From CAZELM01 sp964512995 (GTDB taxonomy: Bacteria > CSSED10-310), in NCBI GenBank assembly GCA_964512995.1, contig CAZELM010000008.1, positions 75,659 through 139,658 of the forward strand: a stretch of DNA of 64,000 bases, written 5' to 3'. Below the pieces are notes generated by a model. It was not told the origin of the DNA. It did no database searches and worked only from the letters and a program-made list of their open reading frames with translations. Below, piece after piece: positions 18,211 to 26,797 of the stretch (position 1 is its first letter; every line of letters starts with the position of its first letter). The position numbers and the translations under genes are program-made.

Positions 18211-19872
18211 TTATTTACCCGGACACTGGGCACGTACTGCAGGGTCAATATTTTTACCTTGATAGGCCTTGTCGAAATGGGCACTGAATTCCGCTGCCAG
18301 CTTGTCGGCTCTGGCTTCGAATGCCTTTTTGTCCTGCCATGTATTTTGAGGCATCAGGATTTCCGATTGGTCAATACCTAAGCAGGTCTGGGGTATGGAA
18401 AGATGGAACCGTTTATCTTCGACATATCCCACATTGTCCAGCAGACCATTCATGGCAGCATCGACCAGTTTACGTGTCACATTGATATCCATGCGTTTTC
18501 CGATGCCGTATGGACCACCGCTCCATCCTGTATTGATAAGAAACACGCGAGTATTGTGCTTTTTCATGCGTTCACCCAGCATTCGAGCGTAAACATCTGG
18601 ATTTCTCGGCATGAACGGCTCCCCGAAAAATCGGGAAAAAGTTGTTTTCGGCTCAACAACACCGGTTTCAGTCCCGGCTAATTTGCTGGTATACCCCATC
18701 AGGAACCACAACATCGCCTGCTCTGCGTTCAATCGTGCAACCGGTGGAATGACGCCATTGGCATCTGCCGTGAGAAACAGGATCGTCTGAGGATGAGCAC
18801 CAGTGGAGGATGGTTTGATGTTGCTGAGGTAGCGTAATGGGTATGATCCCCGGGAGTTCGGTGTGAGCCGGTCATCAAACAAGTCGAACTGACCATCTGG
18901 ATAAACCATCGCATTTTCGATGATTACGCCATGATTTAAAGCGTCATCCTGATGGAAGCAGGCGTTGTGGATTTCCGGTTCTTTCTGTGGATTCAAATCG
19001 ATCAGCTTGGCATAACATCCATTTTCGAAATTGGAGATGCCATTATCAGACCATGCATGCTCGTCATCCCCCAGCAAGGCTCTGTCCGGAACCGCAGACA
19101 ATGTTGTTTTGCCGGTGCCGGATAATCCGAGTAACAGGGCGATATTCCCGTCCGGGCCTTCATTCGCGGAGCAGTGCAGAGGGAGGATATTTTCCGCGGG
19201 CAGATAGTAATTCATCACAGTAAAGACCAGCTTCTTGACACTTCCGCAATAGGCTGAACCATATACGATCCCCAGTCGCCGGTCGAAATCCACAGCAATC
19301 GCCATATTGGTGGTCTTTCCCGTTTTGGGGTCGATCCGCAGGCAGCCCGCATACCGTTCCGGATTCAGTTTGTGGTGCGGGAGCGCCAGCAGGGTGAATC
19401 CTCGGTTGGCAAACACGCTCCGCTGAATATCTTCTGGTATGGGTCTGAACATGTTATCCGTGAAGAGTGCACCGAGAGCCGAGGTCGTAACGGTCCGGAT
19501 AGGCAATGCCAGCAATGAATCCGCTCCCACAACCCGGTTGGTGACATAGAGTTTATCCTGTTGTTCGAGATTTTTCAGTGCATCCTCAAAGAGCATGTTA
19601 AAGGTTTCGGGTGTAATCGGGATATTGTTCGGAGAATCCCAGTCGATATTCGCCTCACTCTCCGGACGACGTACTGCCACGGTATCCTTGGGGCTTCGAC
19701 CGGTGGATTCGGGTTTGGTCCATGTGGCCAGACAACCACAAGCTGCTGCAATCGCTTCCCGCCGATCCAGAGATTCCTGAATCATCACTTTTCGATCCGG
19801 ATCGATTAAAATATGTTTATGGCGATCTATCAAGTGTAACACCGCATTTAATTTCTCTAATCCCATCATCAT
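18211..19872 (-). CDS. pckA: Phosphoenolpyruvate carboxykinase (ATP)
   Basis: A 553-residue enzyme interconverting oxaloacetate + ATP and phosphoenolpyruvate + CO2 + ADP in the cytosol. The kinase-1a P-loop is GLSGTGKTTLSA, the kinase-2 metal motif is LLGDDEHAWSDNGISNFENG and the substrate-binding part includes YGSAYCGSVKK. This is the ATP-dependent, not the GTP-dependent, form, of normal length. ATG 19872 has AAGGAG five bases upstream. In an anaerobe with PFOR it could run in either direction, toward gluconeogenesis or toward oxaloacetate formation. No neighbours of related function adjoin it. Confidence 0.96.
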   Translation of the reverse strand: MMMGLEKLNAVLHLIDRHKHILIDPDRKVMIQESLDRREAIAAACGCLATWTKPESTGRSPKDTVAVRRPESEANIDWDSPNNIPITPETFNMLFEDALKNLEQQDKLYVTNRVVGADSLLALPIRTVTTSALGALFTDNMFRPIPEDIQRSVFANRGFTLLALPHHKLNPERYAGCLRIDPKTGKTTNMAIAVDFDRRLGIVYGSAYCGSVKKLVFTVMNYYLPAENILPLHCSANEGPDGNIALLLGLSGTGKTTLSAVPDRALLGDDEHAWSDNGISNFENGCYAKLIDLNPQKEPEIHNACFHQDDALNHGVIIENAMVYPDGQFDLFDDRLTPNSRGSYPLRYLSNIKPSSTGAHPQTILFLTADANGVIPPVARLNAEQAMLWFLMGYTSKLAGTETGVVEPKTTFSRFFGEPFMPRNPDVYARMLGERMKKHNTRVFLINTGWSGGPYGIGKRMDINVTRKLVDAAMNGLLDNVGYVEDKRFHLSIPQTCLGIDQSEILMPQNTWQDKKAFEARADKLAAEFSAHFDKAYQGKNIDPAVRAQCPGK

Positions 19873-20028
19873 GTCATCTCCTTATATAACCTCACAAGCA
19901 TCACGATCCTGTGAGGAACTGATTATAGATCCCGAAGCAAAAAAAGCAATCGAAAGAATCGGGGGACGAATCGAAAATAAGGAGTATGATCGGGAAAACC
20001 GGACAAATCGAATCCGCTTTGAACCCCT

Positions 20029-21066
20029 TTACCACCGTCTGAATTGCCGCGTCCAGCGATGCATGACGAGATGGAGATCTTCCGGAATCCCATCCCACCC
20101 GGGATTCCCCTTCTGAGGCTCTCCCCAATGTCTGAGAATGAATGTCTTTAATTTCTCTCTCTGCGGATGGGAAAGATGGTAATCTCCTTTTTTAACCGGG
20201 GATAAGAGCCGTGTGATCGTTTGTTTTCCCAGGTCCGGAAACCGCAACGCGTCTGGTTCAGGTTCCAGCAGTTCATACAGATGATCCCACCGCTCATCCG
20301 GCAAAGTCTGGTTCGTCAGATGATGGGAGTGAACCATCAGCAGGCTTCGGGTCACTCTCTGAATCAAGGCGGAGTGGACCAGATAATGCCGGAATCCGTT
20401 CTGTTCAAAGAACTGCATGTAAGATCCATTGTCTTTCCACATCAATGACGCGATGGTATCCGGACCATCCAGTTCCAAAAGATGAAATTGCTCACAGCGC
20501 GCTGCCCATCTTCGAATGCCTGCCAAATACGGATATTGGGTAAATATGCCACGCAATGTCTGACCGATCGGGTCGAAGATGGGGGAGTCGATGGGATAGA
20601 CCATGAGATAGTTTTTGAGCAAAATGACGGTTCCCGGACTGATGCATCTGGATTGTATGATGTTCATACTGTGATCCAGGAGCGATGGATCGTTGGCCAG
20701 CCACCGGGTCGGCTGCACCCATGGAAACAGCAGCACCCATGGCAGCCGCGCCAGAATCTGGCTGTCCAGATGGTCGAGAGTCCCTGATTCGGTCCATGCC
20801 CGCTGGATGGTTTCATACAATCGATTCAGATGATCGAGTGGCGGGATCCGGTCACTGGTCCCCAATGGAATCTGCATCAGATACTGGCTCATCGCCTGGA
20901 GTTCAACCGGTTTCCGGGTCCGCAATGATGAATCAACCGTGATATCATGTTTCAGAAATATCGACAGAGCCGTCTGTAAATGACCGGGTGATTCCGGATC
21001 GGATTCCGAACGCGGTATTGAACCCGTTTGATTCATTGCGGAATCGGGAACGTCATGAGTGATCAT
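20029..21066 (-). CDS. Third protein of a ZorAB-like operon, unknown family
   Basis: A 345-residue soluble protein, not recognised with confidence. It is helical in look, without signal peptide or membrane segment, rich in W, H and R, with SLMWKDNGSYMQFFEQNGFR in the middle and a C-terminal pattern (HWGEP then GWDGIPED then RW) that faintly recalls the start of the EH_Signature region of ZorC; if so the rest of that domain is missing, since ZorC of known type I systems is much longer. Its ATG at 21066 overlaps the end of the ZorB-like gene by 14 bases (alternative ATG 21036), so the two are translationally coupled. It is the last gene of the operon; pckA follows 156 bases downstream. No helicase or nuclease gene follows. 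Confidence 0.7.
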   Translation of the reverse strand: MITHDVPDSAMNQTGSIPRSESDPESPGHLQTALSIFLKHDITVDSSLRTRKPVELQAMSQYLMQIPLGTSDRIPPLDHLNRLYETIQRAWTESGTLDHLDSQILARLPWVLLFPWVQPTRWLANDPSLLDHSMNIIQSRCISPGTVILLKNYLMVYPIDSPIFDPIGQTLRGIFTQYPYLAGIRRWAARCEQFHLLELDGPDTIASLMWKDNGSYMQFFEQNGFRHYLVHSALIQRVTRSLLMVHSHHLTNQTLPDERWDHLYELLEPEPDALRFPDLGKQTITRLLSPVKKGDYHLSHPQREKLKTFILRHWGEPQKGNPGWDGIPEDLHLVMHRWTRQFRRW

Positions 21067-21838
21067 GCGGTATCTCGTCTGTATTCCCCGGAAGAGCCAT
21101 GATAAACCGGATATCGATCCGCCGATTCAGCATCCGGTTTTCCTCCGAATCATTCGGTCTGACCGGCCGGGTATCTGCATATCCGCTGAATCCGAACAGA
21201 GGCTGCCCTTTTTTGTTCAGCAACCCCTGAAGATCCGGTCGTGTTTCCGTCAGTATCTGGAAGGTGTGAATCGCCCGGGATGCGGATAACTCCCAGTTGC
21301 TTTTGAATAACTGGGAGTTCCGGATTGGACGGTCATCGGTATGACCCTCGATGAACACAGCATCGAGAATCGCTCGGAAAGGGTTGATGCGATCGATATC
21401 CTCCACCGGCAATCCGGTATTGGCGGCATAATAGGGCAGGATATGCCCCAGAATGGCAGCCAGTTTCCCCAACGCGGCATACCCCCCGGGATTGAACTCG
21501 TCCGATCCGGACTCGAACAATATCGCTTCCGGGAGGTGCAGCACGCCGTTCCGGGGATCGATCTCAACATGAATGTGTTCCTCCCGGAGCCGTTCTTCCA
21601 GATAACGTAACAGATCATTCCTCGCCTGATCGGTATTCTTCAGCTTGTCAATTTCGGTTTGCTTCTCCACAACTTTGGATTCGAATAACTCTTCCTGATG
21701 AGCAAGGCTCAATGAAAACACAGTGATCGTCAGAATGAACAGAAAAAGCAGTCCTGCCATCAGATCGCTGACGGAAGAGAGATAATTGGGAGCGGATTCA
21801 GCGGTTTCATCGGGCGTGATCGGTTGCATCCAGCGCAT
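21053..21838 (-). CDS. zorB: ZorB-like membrane-anchored OmpA/MotB-domain protein
   Basis: A 261-residue protein with one N-terminal transmembrane helix (about residues 23-46, SDLMAGLLFLFILTITVFSL) that carries an aspartate (D25) at the position of the ion-binding Asp of ZorB/MotB stator units. A short coiled-coil linker follows (about 47-90), then an OmpA-like peptidoglycan-binding domain with IEGHTDDRPI, NWELSASRA, GYADTRPV and NRRIDIRF. The start at 21838 is chosen for its position four bases after the ZorA-like stop and for a GAGGAT ribosome site; upstream in-frame codons overlap that gene. In known Zorya defence, ZorA5B2 forms a proton-driven, peptidoglycan-anchored motor. The role here is inferred from the ZorA-like partner. 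Confidence 0.82.
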   Translation of the reverse strand: MRWMQPITPDETAESAPNYLSSVSDLMAGLLFLFILTITVFSLSLAHQEELFESKVVEKQTEIDKLKNTDQARNDLLRYLEERLREEHIHVEIDPRNGVLHLPEAILFESGSDEFNPGGYAALGKLAAILGHILPYYAANTGLPVEDIDRINPFRAILDAVFIEGHTDDRPIRNSQLFKSNWELSASRAIHTFQILTETRPDLQGLLNKKGQPLFGFSGYADTRPVRPNDSEENRMLNRRIDIRFIMALPGNTDEIPHDHS

Positions 21839-21842
21839 GGAT

Positions 21843-23693
21843 CTATCCTCGTCTCTGATCGGCTTGTGGTCCATTGACCGTTTGGGAATGATTATGATTC
21901 TGAGACACGGTAACGGTATCATGAATCTCAGAAACAACGCCTGCCAGTTCGCGGATTGCCAGACCCAGGTGACGGTCCAGCTCGATCATGTATTTCTGGA
22001 TTTGAGCCATAAAATTTTTCACTCCCATCTCGATGGTGTCGAACACAACCCGGAGATCCCGGTCGACTTTATCGAAACGGCCGGGATACTGCTCCCATAA
22101 ACCACTCAGTTTCTCCTGAAGCGCAGCGCCGTTCTTCACAGTATTGACCATTGTTTCGGACAGAATCTGCAGTTTTGAATAGGTCTGGTTGGCAAGGGAG
22201 TTGTTTTTTATCAGCGCCATGCAGATCTCTTCAGCCGGTTTGGTGATGTTCTGGAAGCTTTCCCGAAGCTGCACGAGCTGCCGGGTGGTCGAATCGGTCA
22301 GCGTCATCGTGTCTCTGGAGTTGATCATGATCTGATCCAGGGATTTCAGCATGCCGGCAAACGAATCCAGCGTGGATTGAAAAACACTCACGGACTGATT
22401 CAGGAGGCTCAATGTTGCACTGCCGGACGTCTGCAATTGAGAGGACAATGTAGCTCCCGCATTCTGAAACTGAAAGAGCACCGCAGAGACGACATCCCGG
22501 ATTTCGGAGTGGAGGTTATTGACGGAGTGATCGATGGCGGTTTTGATCGACTGGCTCAACTCCGTCATCGATTGGCTCATCAGTTGTTGAGCGGCCTGCA
22601 TTCCGTCAATGGTCGACTCCATCGAGACTTTGAACGATTCCATGGTCCGGCCCAGTTCCCGCAACTCCAGACCAGCCGTTCCACTCAGTGATTTTCTGAA
22701 ATCATCGATCATGGTACGGAGCAGTTCCTGGTTGGCCGTTTCACGGGTGTCCCGGATATCCTCGAGAAGTGAGGTGATATTCTGGAGCGATGATCCCATC
22801 CACTCCCAAAGGATCTGACCAGCCGGATGACTGAGTTGGTGACTGACCGACTGGAACTGCCCGGTTTGCCGTTCCTGCTCCCGGAGAATGGGAGCGATGG
22901 AATCCTGGATCCCCGATGTCAATAGCCGGGAGAGATCGGTCACTGCCTGCTGACTGGTTTCCCGGAATGCCTGTTCCAGCCGCGTCACAACCAGCATTTC
23001 GGGTGGAATCCGTGTGGTGATGCGTTTGATATGCTGATTCAGTTCCGTGATCTTGCTGGCAATTGTGTTGAATCCGGCAATTTTCAGACCGGTAAAAAGG
23101 AGCGACATCAGGATACCGGAAACGGAGGTCAGAAACGCCAGAGCCGCTCCGGATAAGAGGTTGTTCAACCCAGCCCGGACTTCCGTGATGTCGGATAGAG
23201 CGATTTTGCTCTGCGCCAGATAAATGCCGCCTGTCAGACCCAAAAACGTGCCGAGAATACCCAGACCGGTCAGAATGGCCGGGAGTGCGTCATAGAATCC
23301 TTTCATCATGACCCGCGGGACAATGGATTCAAACCGGAAATACATCTCCGGTTCATCCAGACGGACCCATCGATTCAGGTCTGTTCGATATTCCATCGTG
23401 TCCGAAAACGTCTGCCAGTCGGAAGACAGGAGCCGGCTGCCGTTCATGAGGTCATGCACATTCGCGTCAGGCAGCGGTGGGGCGAGCCGGCGGATTGCGT
23501 GATTAACCTCGCCGCGCAGGCGGAGCCATCGAATGATAAACCAAGCGGAAACAATGGCCGTGCCCAGAACGATAAACGTGCAATAGAGCCTGACAAAATG
23601 GGGACTGACCAGAAATAATGCGTCATCCGAAGACAGGGTTCCGAATACCAACTGCAGCAGACTCGTCCCACTCATACCATCTGAATTTTCCAA
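21843..23693 (-). CDS. zorA: ZorA-like MotA/TolQ-type motor protein
   Basis: A 616-residue protein starting with TTG at 23693, four bases after a perfect GGAGGTG. TM1 is about 35-54, TM2 contains LTGLGILGTFLGLTGG (141-156), a hallmark of ZorA proteins, and TM3 is about 178-205 (LLSGAALAFLTSVSGILMSL). From about 215 to 616 there is a long, hydrophilic, heptad-rich cytoplasmic tail, as in ZorA, where the tail forms a long coiled structure reaching into the cytoplasm. The E. coli protein is somewhat longer. MotA/TolQ relatives are possible alternatives but lack such a tail. It heads the three-gene operon with zorB and the 345-residue protein. Confidence 0.82.
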   Translation of the reverse strand: MENSDGMSGTSLLQLVFGTLSSDDALFLVSPHFVRLYCTFIVLGTAIVSAWFIIRWLRLRGEVNHAIRRLAPPLPDANVHDLMNGSRLLSSDWQTFSDTMEYRTDLNRWVRLDEPEMYFRFESIVPRVMMKGFYDALPAILTGLGILGTFLGLTGGIYLAQSKIALSDITEVRAGLNNLLSGAALAFLTSVSGILMSLLFTGLKIAGFNTIASKITELNQHIKRITTRIPPEMLVVTRLEQAFRETSQQAVTDLSRLLTSGIQDSIAPILREQERQTGQFQSVSHQLSHPAGQILWEWMGSSLQNITSLLEDIRDTRETANQELLRTMIDDFRKSLSGTAGLELRELGRTMESFKVSMESTIDGMQAAQQLMSQSMTELSQSIKTAIDHSVNNLHSEIRDVVSAVLFQFQNAGATLSSQLQTSGSATLSLLNQSVSVFQSTLDSFAGMLKSLDQIMINSRDTMTLTDSTTRQLVQLRESFQNITKPAEEICMALIKNNSLANQTYSKLQILSETMVNTVKNGAALQEKLSGLWEQYPGRFDKVDRDLRVVFDTIEMGVKNFMAQIQKYMIELDRHLGLAIRELAGVVSEIHDTVTVSQNHNHSQTVNGPQADQRRG

Positions 23694-24001
23694 GTTTCAC
23701 CTCCCCGTCGTGCGTTTCAACCAGCTCGTTCTGACTCCACATAACCTGCTCCTTCTTCTTATCGATTCCGATGTTATCATCCTGGTTTCTTTGGGAGCAA
23801 TGTCACATCCGATCGAAAGCCGTCCCGATATATATACCATGAACTGATAAGAAAGACAAATCGTTGTCGGTATATAGATAAATCCGGGAAGCTGTTTCCC
23901 TGAAAACACCAGAATGAACGTTGTCTGGTTGCGTTCCGTTATCATCTGGATCAGAATGATGTCCGTGGCGTTGACTGTTGGGAGGAGAAACAGGAACCAT
24001 C
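23694..24001. other. Divergent promoter region of the ZorAB-like operon and mobA-like gene
   Basis: These 308 bases separate two divergent transcription units. Apart from the GGAGGTG site of the ZorA-like gene (23698-23704) I see no repeat, terminator or recognisable operator. Confidence 0.45.
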
Positions 24002-25132
24002 ATGAAGACGATTGTTGTTTCAGGTGCCAGATCCAAGGTTGGAAAAACGTCGTTGGCGATCGAACTGGAGGCGATCTTTCCGGGATCCCGGTATGTGAAG
24101 ATCGGTGGCTGTTCGGGTGGAATGGACGGATCATCGCAGACGCCATCCGGCCGGCACCGATGTTCGGGGTCGTGTACCCGGACGTGCGGGGTCAAGCCGG
24201 ACGGTCCCAAACTATACCCCCGGGGGACTTCCTTCGAACAGATTCTCCGGGAGACCGATTCCGCGGATTTCCTGATCATCGAGAGTAACGCCATATTGCG
24301 GGAGATGACTCCGGATGTCTGTCTGTATCTGGACGGAGCGCCTCCCAAACCGTCCGCGGCACTGGCTCGGTCAAAAGCGGATATCGTGAGTCATGCCCGG
24401 GTGGACGAAGCCCAAATCGTTGCGGTGGCAGAAAAATTGGATATCCCTCTCCGGGTGGCACGGCGGATGGCATGGCTGACCGGCGCGAGGCCGGAACCTG
24501 CAGCGGCGATCGTGTTGATCGGCGGCAGGAGTTCGCGTATGGGATCGGATAAGTCGTTGATTCCGATTGATGGGGAGCCGGCTGCCGTTCGGCTTTATCA
24601 CGCGCTGGCTCCGCATTTCGACCACGTGTTTTTTTCTGCGGCGAAAAATCAGGTAACTCCCGTTCCGGGCGTCCGGATGGTGTACGATTCCATTTCCGGG
24701 AGCGGTCCCTTGTCAGGTCTGGCGTCGTCCCTCGGAGCGTCACCCTGTCGTGTGAACTTTGTGATAGCCTGTGATATTCCTGAAATCAATGTACCTCTCA
24801 TGCGGAAACTGCTTTCGTTCCTGGAGGAGTATGATATTGCTGTCCCGACGCTGACTCCCGATACGATCGATCCGCTTTTTGGAGCGTATGACCGGGGAGT
24901 CGGCATGTCGGCCAGGCGTCTGATAGATGCAGGGATCACGAAGATTCTGGATGTTTTCCCGCTTCACAAGGCGCGGATCATTACGACGGCCGATAACGCG
25001 TGGTATGCCAATCTGAATACGCCAGAGGATGTCCGCCGCTATCATCAGATGCGAAAACAGTCCGTGAGGACTGACGACAGTATTCAAAAGATCGAATCCG
25101 TGGAGCGGTCGGATCTCGGAAACCCGGAGTAG
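24002..25132 (+). CDS. Molybdenum cofactor guanylyltransferase (MobA) with N-terminal P-loop domain
   Basis: A 376-residue two-domain protein. Residues 1-160 have a P-loop (GARSKVGKTS) and FLIIESN, resembling the GTPase-like domain attached to MobA in some anaerobes (MobB-like role). Residues 165-350 are the NTP-transferase domain with LIGGRSSRMGSDKSLIPIDG, SGPLSGLASSL, IACDIPEIN and LNTPEDV. It would attach GMP to molybdopterin, giving the guanine dinucleotide form needed by the formate dehydrogenase encoded 1.7 kb away. The stretch at residues 35-70 (CSGGMDGSSQTPSGRHRC) is oddly Ser/Cys-rich for the family and may be divergent or carry compensating frameshifts. ATG 24002 has AGGAA five bases upstream. 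Confidence 0.82.
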   Translation: MKTIVVSGARSKVGKTSLAIELEAIFPGSRYVKIGGCSGGMDGSSQTPSGRHRCSGSCTRTCGVKPDGPKLYPRGTSFEQILRETDSADFLIIESNAILREMTPDVCLYLDGAPPKPSAALARSKADIVSHARVDEAQIVAVAEKLDIPLRVARRMAWLTGARPEPAAAIVLIGGRSSRMGSDKSLIPIDGEPAAVRLYHALAPHFDHVFFSAAKNQVTPVPGVRMVYDSISGSGPLSGLASSLGASPCRVNFVIACDIPEINVPLMRKLLSFLEEYDIAVPTLTPDTIDPLFGAYDRGVGMSARRLIDAGITKILDVFPLHKARIITTADNAWYANLNTPEDVRRYHQMRKQSVRTDDSIQKIESVERSDLGNPE

Positions 25133-25171
25133 AATCCGGATGCTGAACCGGATGAAAACGCGTCTGGGGAT

Positions 25172-26062
25172 TCAGGCGATGAGGCGGGGTTTGCAGAAAC
25201 GGAGTTTATACCAGCGGTCACAGGAGGTGCAGGCGATCTGGAGATGGATTTCCGTGCATTTGACGCCTTTTTCGATCCATGCATGGTTTCTCATTTGTGC
25301 GCCGCACCAGCAGGCAGCGGGTGTGATATACTCCAGTTCAAATCCATCAACCTGAACAGTCTCCACCCGGGTGTCTAACAGACCGTCTTCCTTTAGGGAA
25401 GCGAGCAGTCGGTGAATGAATTGAATGGTGTCAGATGCGCGTTGTTCAGCAATGTTCCGGGCGGTGGGGGTGTGGAGCCCTTTGGATGCATAGCGAGCAT
25501 AATTCAGTTCCACGGTGAGCCGGATGATCATGCTGTCCGAGATGCCCTGACCCCGCAGCCCGGATTTGACGAAGTAATTGGCGATCCCCAGAAGCCCCAG
25601 TTTATCCAGATTATCGGCATCGAACAGAATCTGGCTTAACGGAGTCGGTACCGGGTCATCACGGTACAATTGCCGGATCGCTGTCATGACAGGTTCGATG
25701 ATGTCCGATTCAAATCCATTTTTCGTCGCCAGGTCACGAAGAACGTCGATCGATCGCTCCTCTTCCGGAATATCCCCTTCATGATAAGTCCCCCGGTGAA
25801 ATTTTCCGGCATCGTGAAACAGACCTGCGATTTCCGCCAGCAGGGGATCAACATGTTCTGCTTTTGCCAGCCGAACCGCAAACGCGGCTACCCGCTCCAG
25901 ATGCCCCATCAGCGTATCGGGGATTTTTTTTATGGGAGTGAATGCGCTTTCTTCATTCCGGACATGCCGGGAAAGATCGCTCCGGAGAGCTATCATGCCG
26001 GGGTGGTCTGATGAATCGATCCGGGGGGAGCGGGGATGATCCGGGAGACTCATGATGTGCAT
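25172..26062 (-). CDS. HD-domain phosphohydrolase with C-terminal cysteine cluster
   Basis: About 296 residues. The metal-binding HD core is GHLERVAAFA, GLFHDAGKFHRG and the distal aspartate in DADNLDKLG. The C-terminal 60 residues carry CWCG and CTSC, which could bind zinc. HD proteins hydrolyse phosphate esters, often nucleotides, but the substrate is unknown here. Start candidates are ATG 26062 and ATG 26053 behind GAGGAGG; the latter has 11 bases spacing. It sits between the molybdenum-cofactor gene (opposite strand) and the ferritin-like gene (same strand), separated from the latter by a long inverted repeat. Confidence 0.75.
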   Translation of the reverse strand: MHIMSLPDHPRSPRIDSSDHPGMIALRSDLSRHVRNEESAFTPIKKIPDTLMGHLERVAAFAVRLAKAEHVDPLLAEIAGLFHDAGKFHRGTYHEGDIPEEERSIDVLRDLATKNGFESDIIEPVMTAIRQLYRDDPVPTPLSQILFDADNLDKLGLLGIANYFVKSGLRGQGISDSMIIRLTVELNYARYASKGLHTPTARNIAEQRASDTIQFIHRLLASLKEDGLLDTRVETVQVDGFELEYITPAACWCGAQMRNHAWIEKGVKCTEIHLQIACTSCDRWYKLRFCKPRLIA

Positions 26063-26176
26063 TTCCTCCTCGATGGGCTGACTGCAGAGCTTTCCCCGGA
26101 TCATCTGTGGGATTACACACAGCATTTGGGGTTGGCATAGAGGCGAGTCAAAAAGTCTGTTTTATGCAAGCGCCTG

Positions 26177-26260
26177 AAAATCCCCCCACTCCCTCTTTTG
26201 AGTACGTGTGACTCAATGGGCGTGGACCATTCGTGCAAGGGGGACGGGAGGGGGGATTTT
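26177..26260. repeat. Long inverted repeat (hairpin), possibly MITE-like
   Basis: The left arm 26177-26193 (AAAATCCCCCCACTCCC) and right arm 26246-26260 (GGGAGGGGGGATTTT) are complementary with a two-base bulge, around about 52 bases. It lies between the ferritin-like gene and the HD gene. It could terminate or attenuate transcription, or be a small non-autonomous element. Confidence 0.7.
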
Positions 26261-26275
26261 GAGAACCATTCATTC

Positions 26276-26734
26276 TCAGAATGATTCTGGATATGCAATA
26301 TTGACGAAGATGTTTTCGAGTTTGTGTTTGTGGCCGAGTTCCATATTGGCCAGATTGTCCATGATGGATTTGAGTCCCGAGTCGGTTGCCGCAGATGCCA
26401 GGTTCTTATAAAATTCAACGGCTTCCTGTTCTTTTTTCATCGCGAGCGCGATGGCGTCCGCTGGTTTCAGTTCGATGGATAATTTGGGCAACTGGGTGGC
26501 TTCAGCGATTTTGAAGTCGATGGAGGGCGCATTGATTTTCATCTCGAGAGACGGATCCAGACGGAACTTTTCTAAAAGCTCCATGTGTCCATACTCTTCT
26601 TTGGAAAGCTCCTGGAAAATGGATTTGACGGGACCGTCAGCGATTTTTCCCGCGGCTGCTTTGTAAAATTCGAATGCTTCAATTTCGCGATCGATCGCAA
26701 TACTGAATAATTTTTCGAGATCTAGTTTATCCAT
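26276..26734 (-). CDS. Ferritin-like/rubrerythrin-family diiron protein
   Basis: A 152-residue all-helical protein with two internally similar halves carrying the ligands of a diiron four-helix bundle: E (REIEAFEFYKAA), EEYGHMELLE in the first half, and EQEAVEFYKNLA and MELGHKHKLE in the second. It lacks the rubredoxin domain of classical rubrerythrin. Such proteins act in oxidative stress or iron handling of anaerobes. ATG 26734 has AAGGA six bases upstream. It lies just downstream of fdhA on the same strand, behind a hairpin at 26757-26786. Confidence 0.85.
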   Translation of the reverse strand: MDKLDLEKLFSIAIDREIEAFEFYKAAAGKIADGPVKSIFQELSKEEYGHMELLEKFRLDPSLEMKINAPSIDFKIAEATQLPKLSIELKPADAIALAMKKEQEAVEFYKNLASAATDSGLKSIMDNLANMELGHKHKLENIFVNIAYPESF

Positions 26735-26756
26735 AGCGGTTCCTTTTTAGAGTAAT

Positions 26757-26786
26757 ATCGGGTTCCCCGCTCGACGGGAAACCCGA
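26757..26786 (-). terminator. Hairpin after fdhA
   Basis: ATCGGGTTCCCCG and CGGGAAACCCGAT pair over 13 positions with one mismatch and a 4-base loop. It lies 11 bases past the fdhA stop and 22 bases before the ferritin-like start. The T tract on the minus strand is weak, so it may only attenuate read-through or stabilise the mRNA end. Confidence 0.55.
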
Positions 26787-26797
26787 TCAGATTTGCC

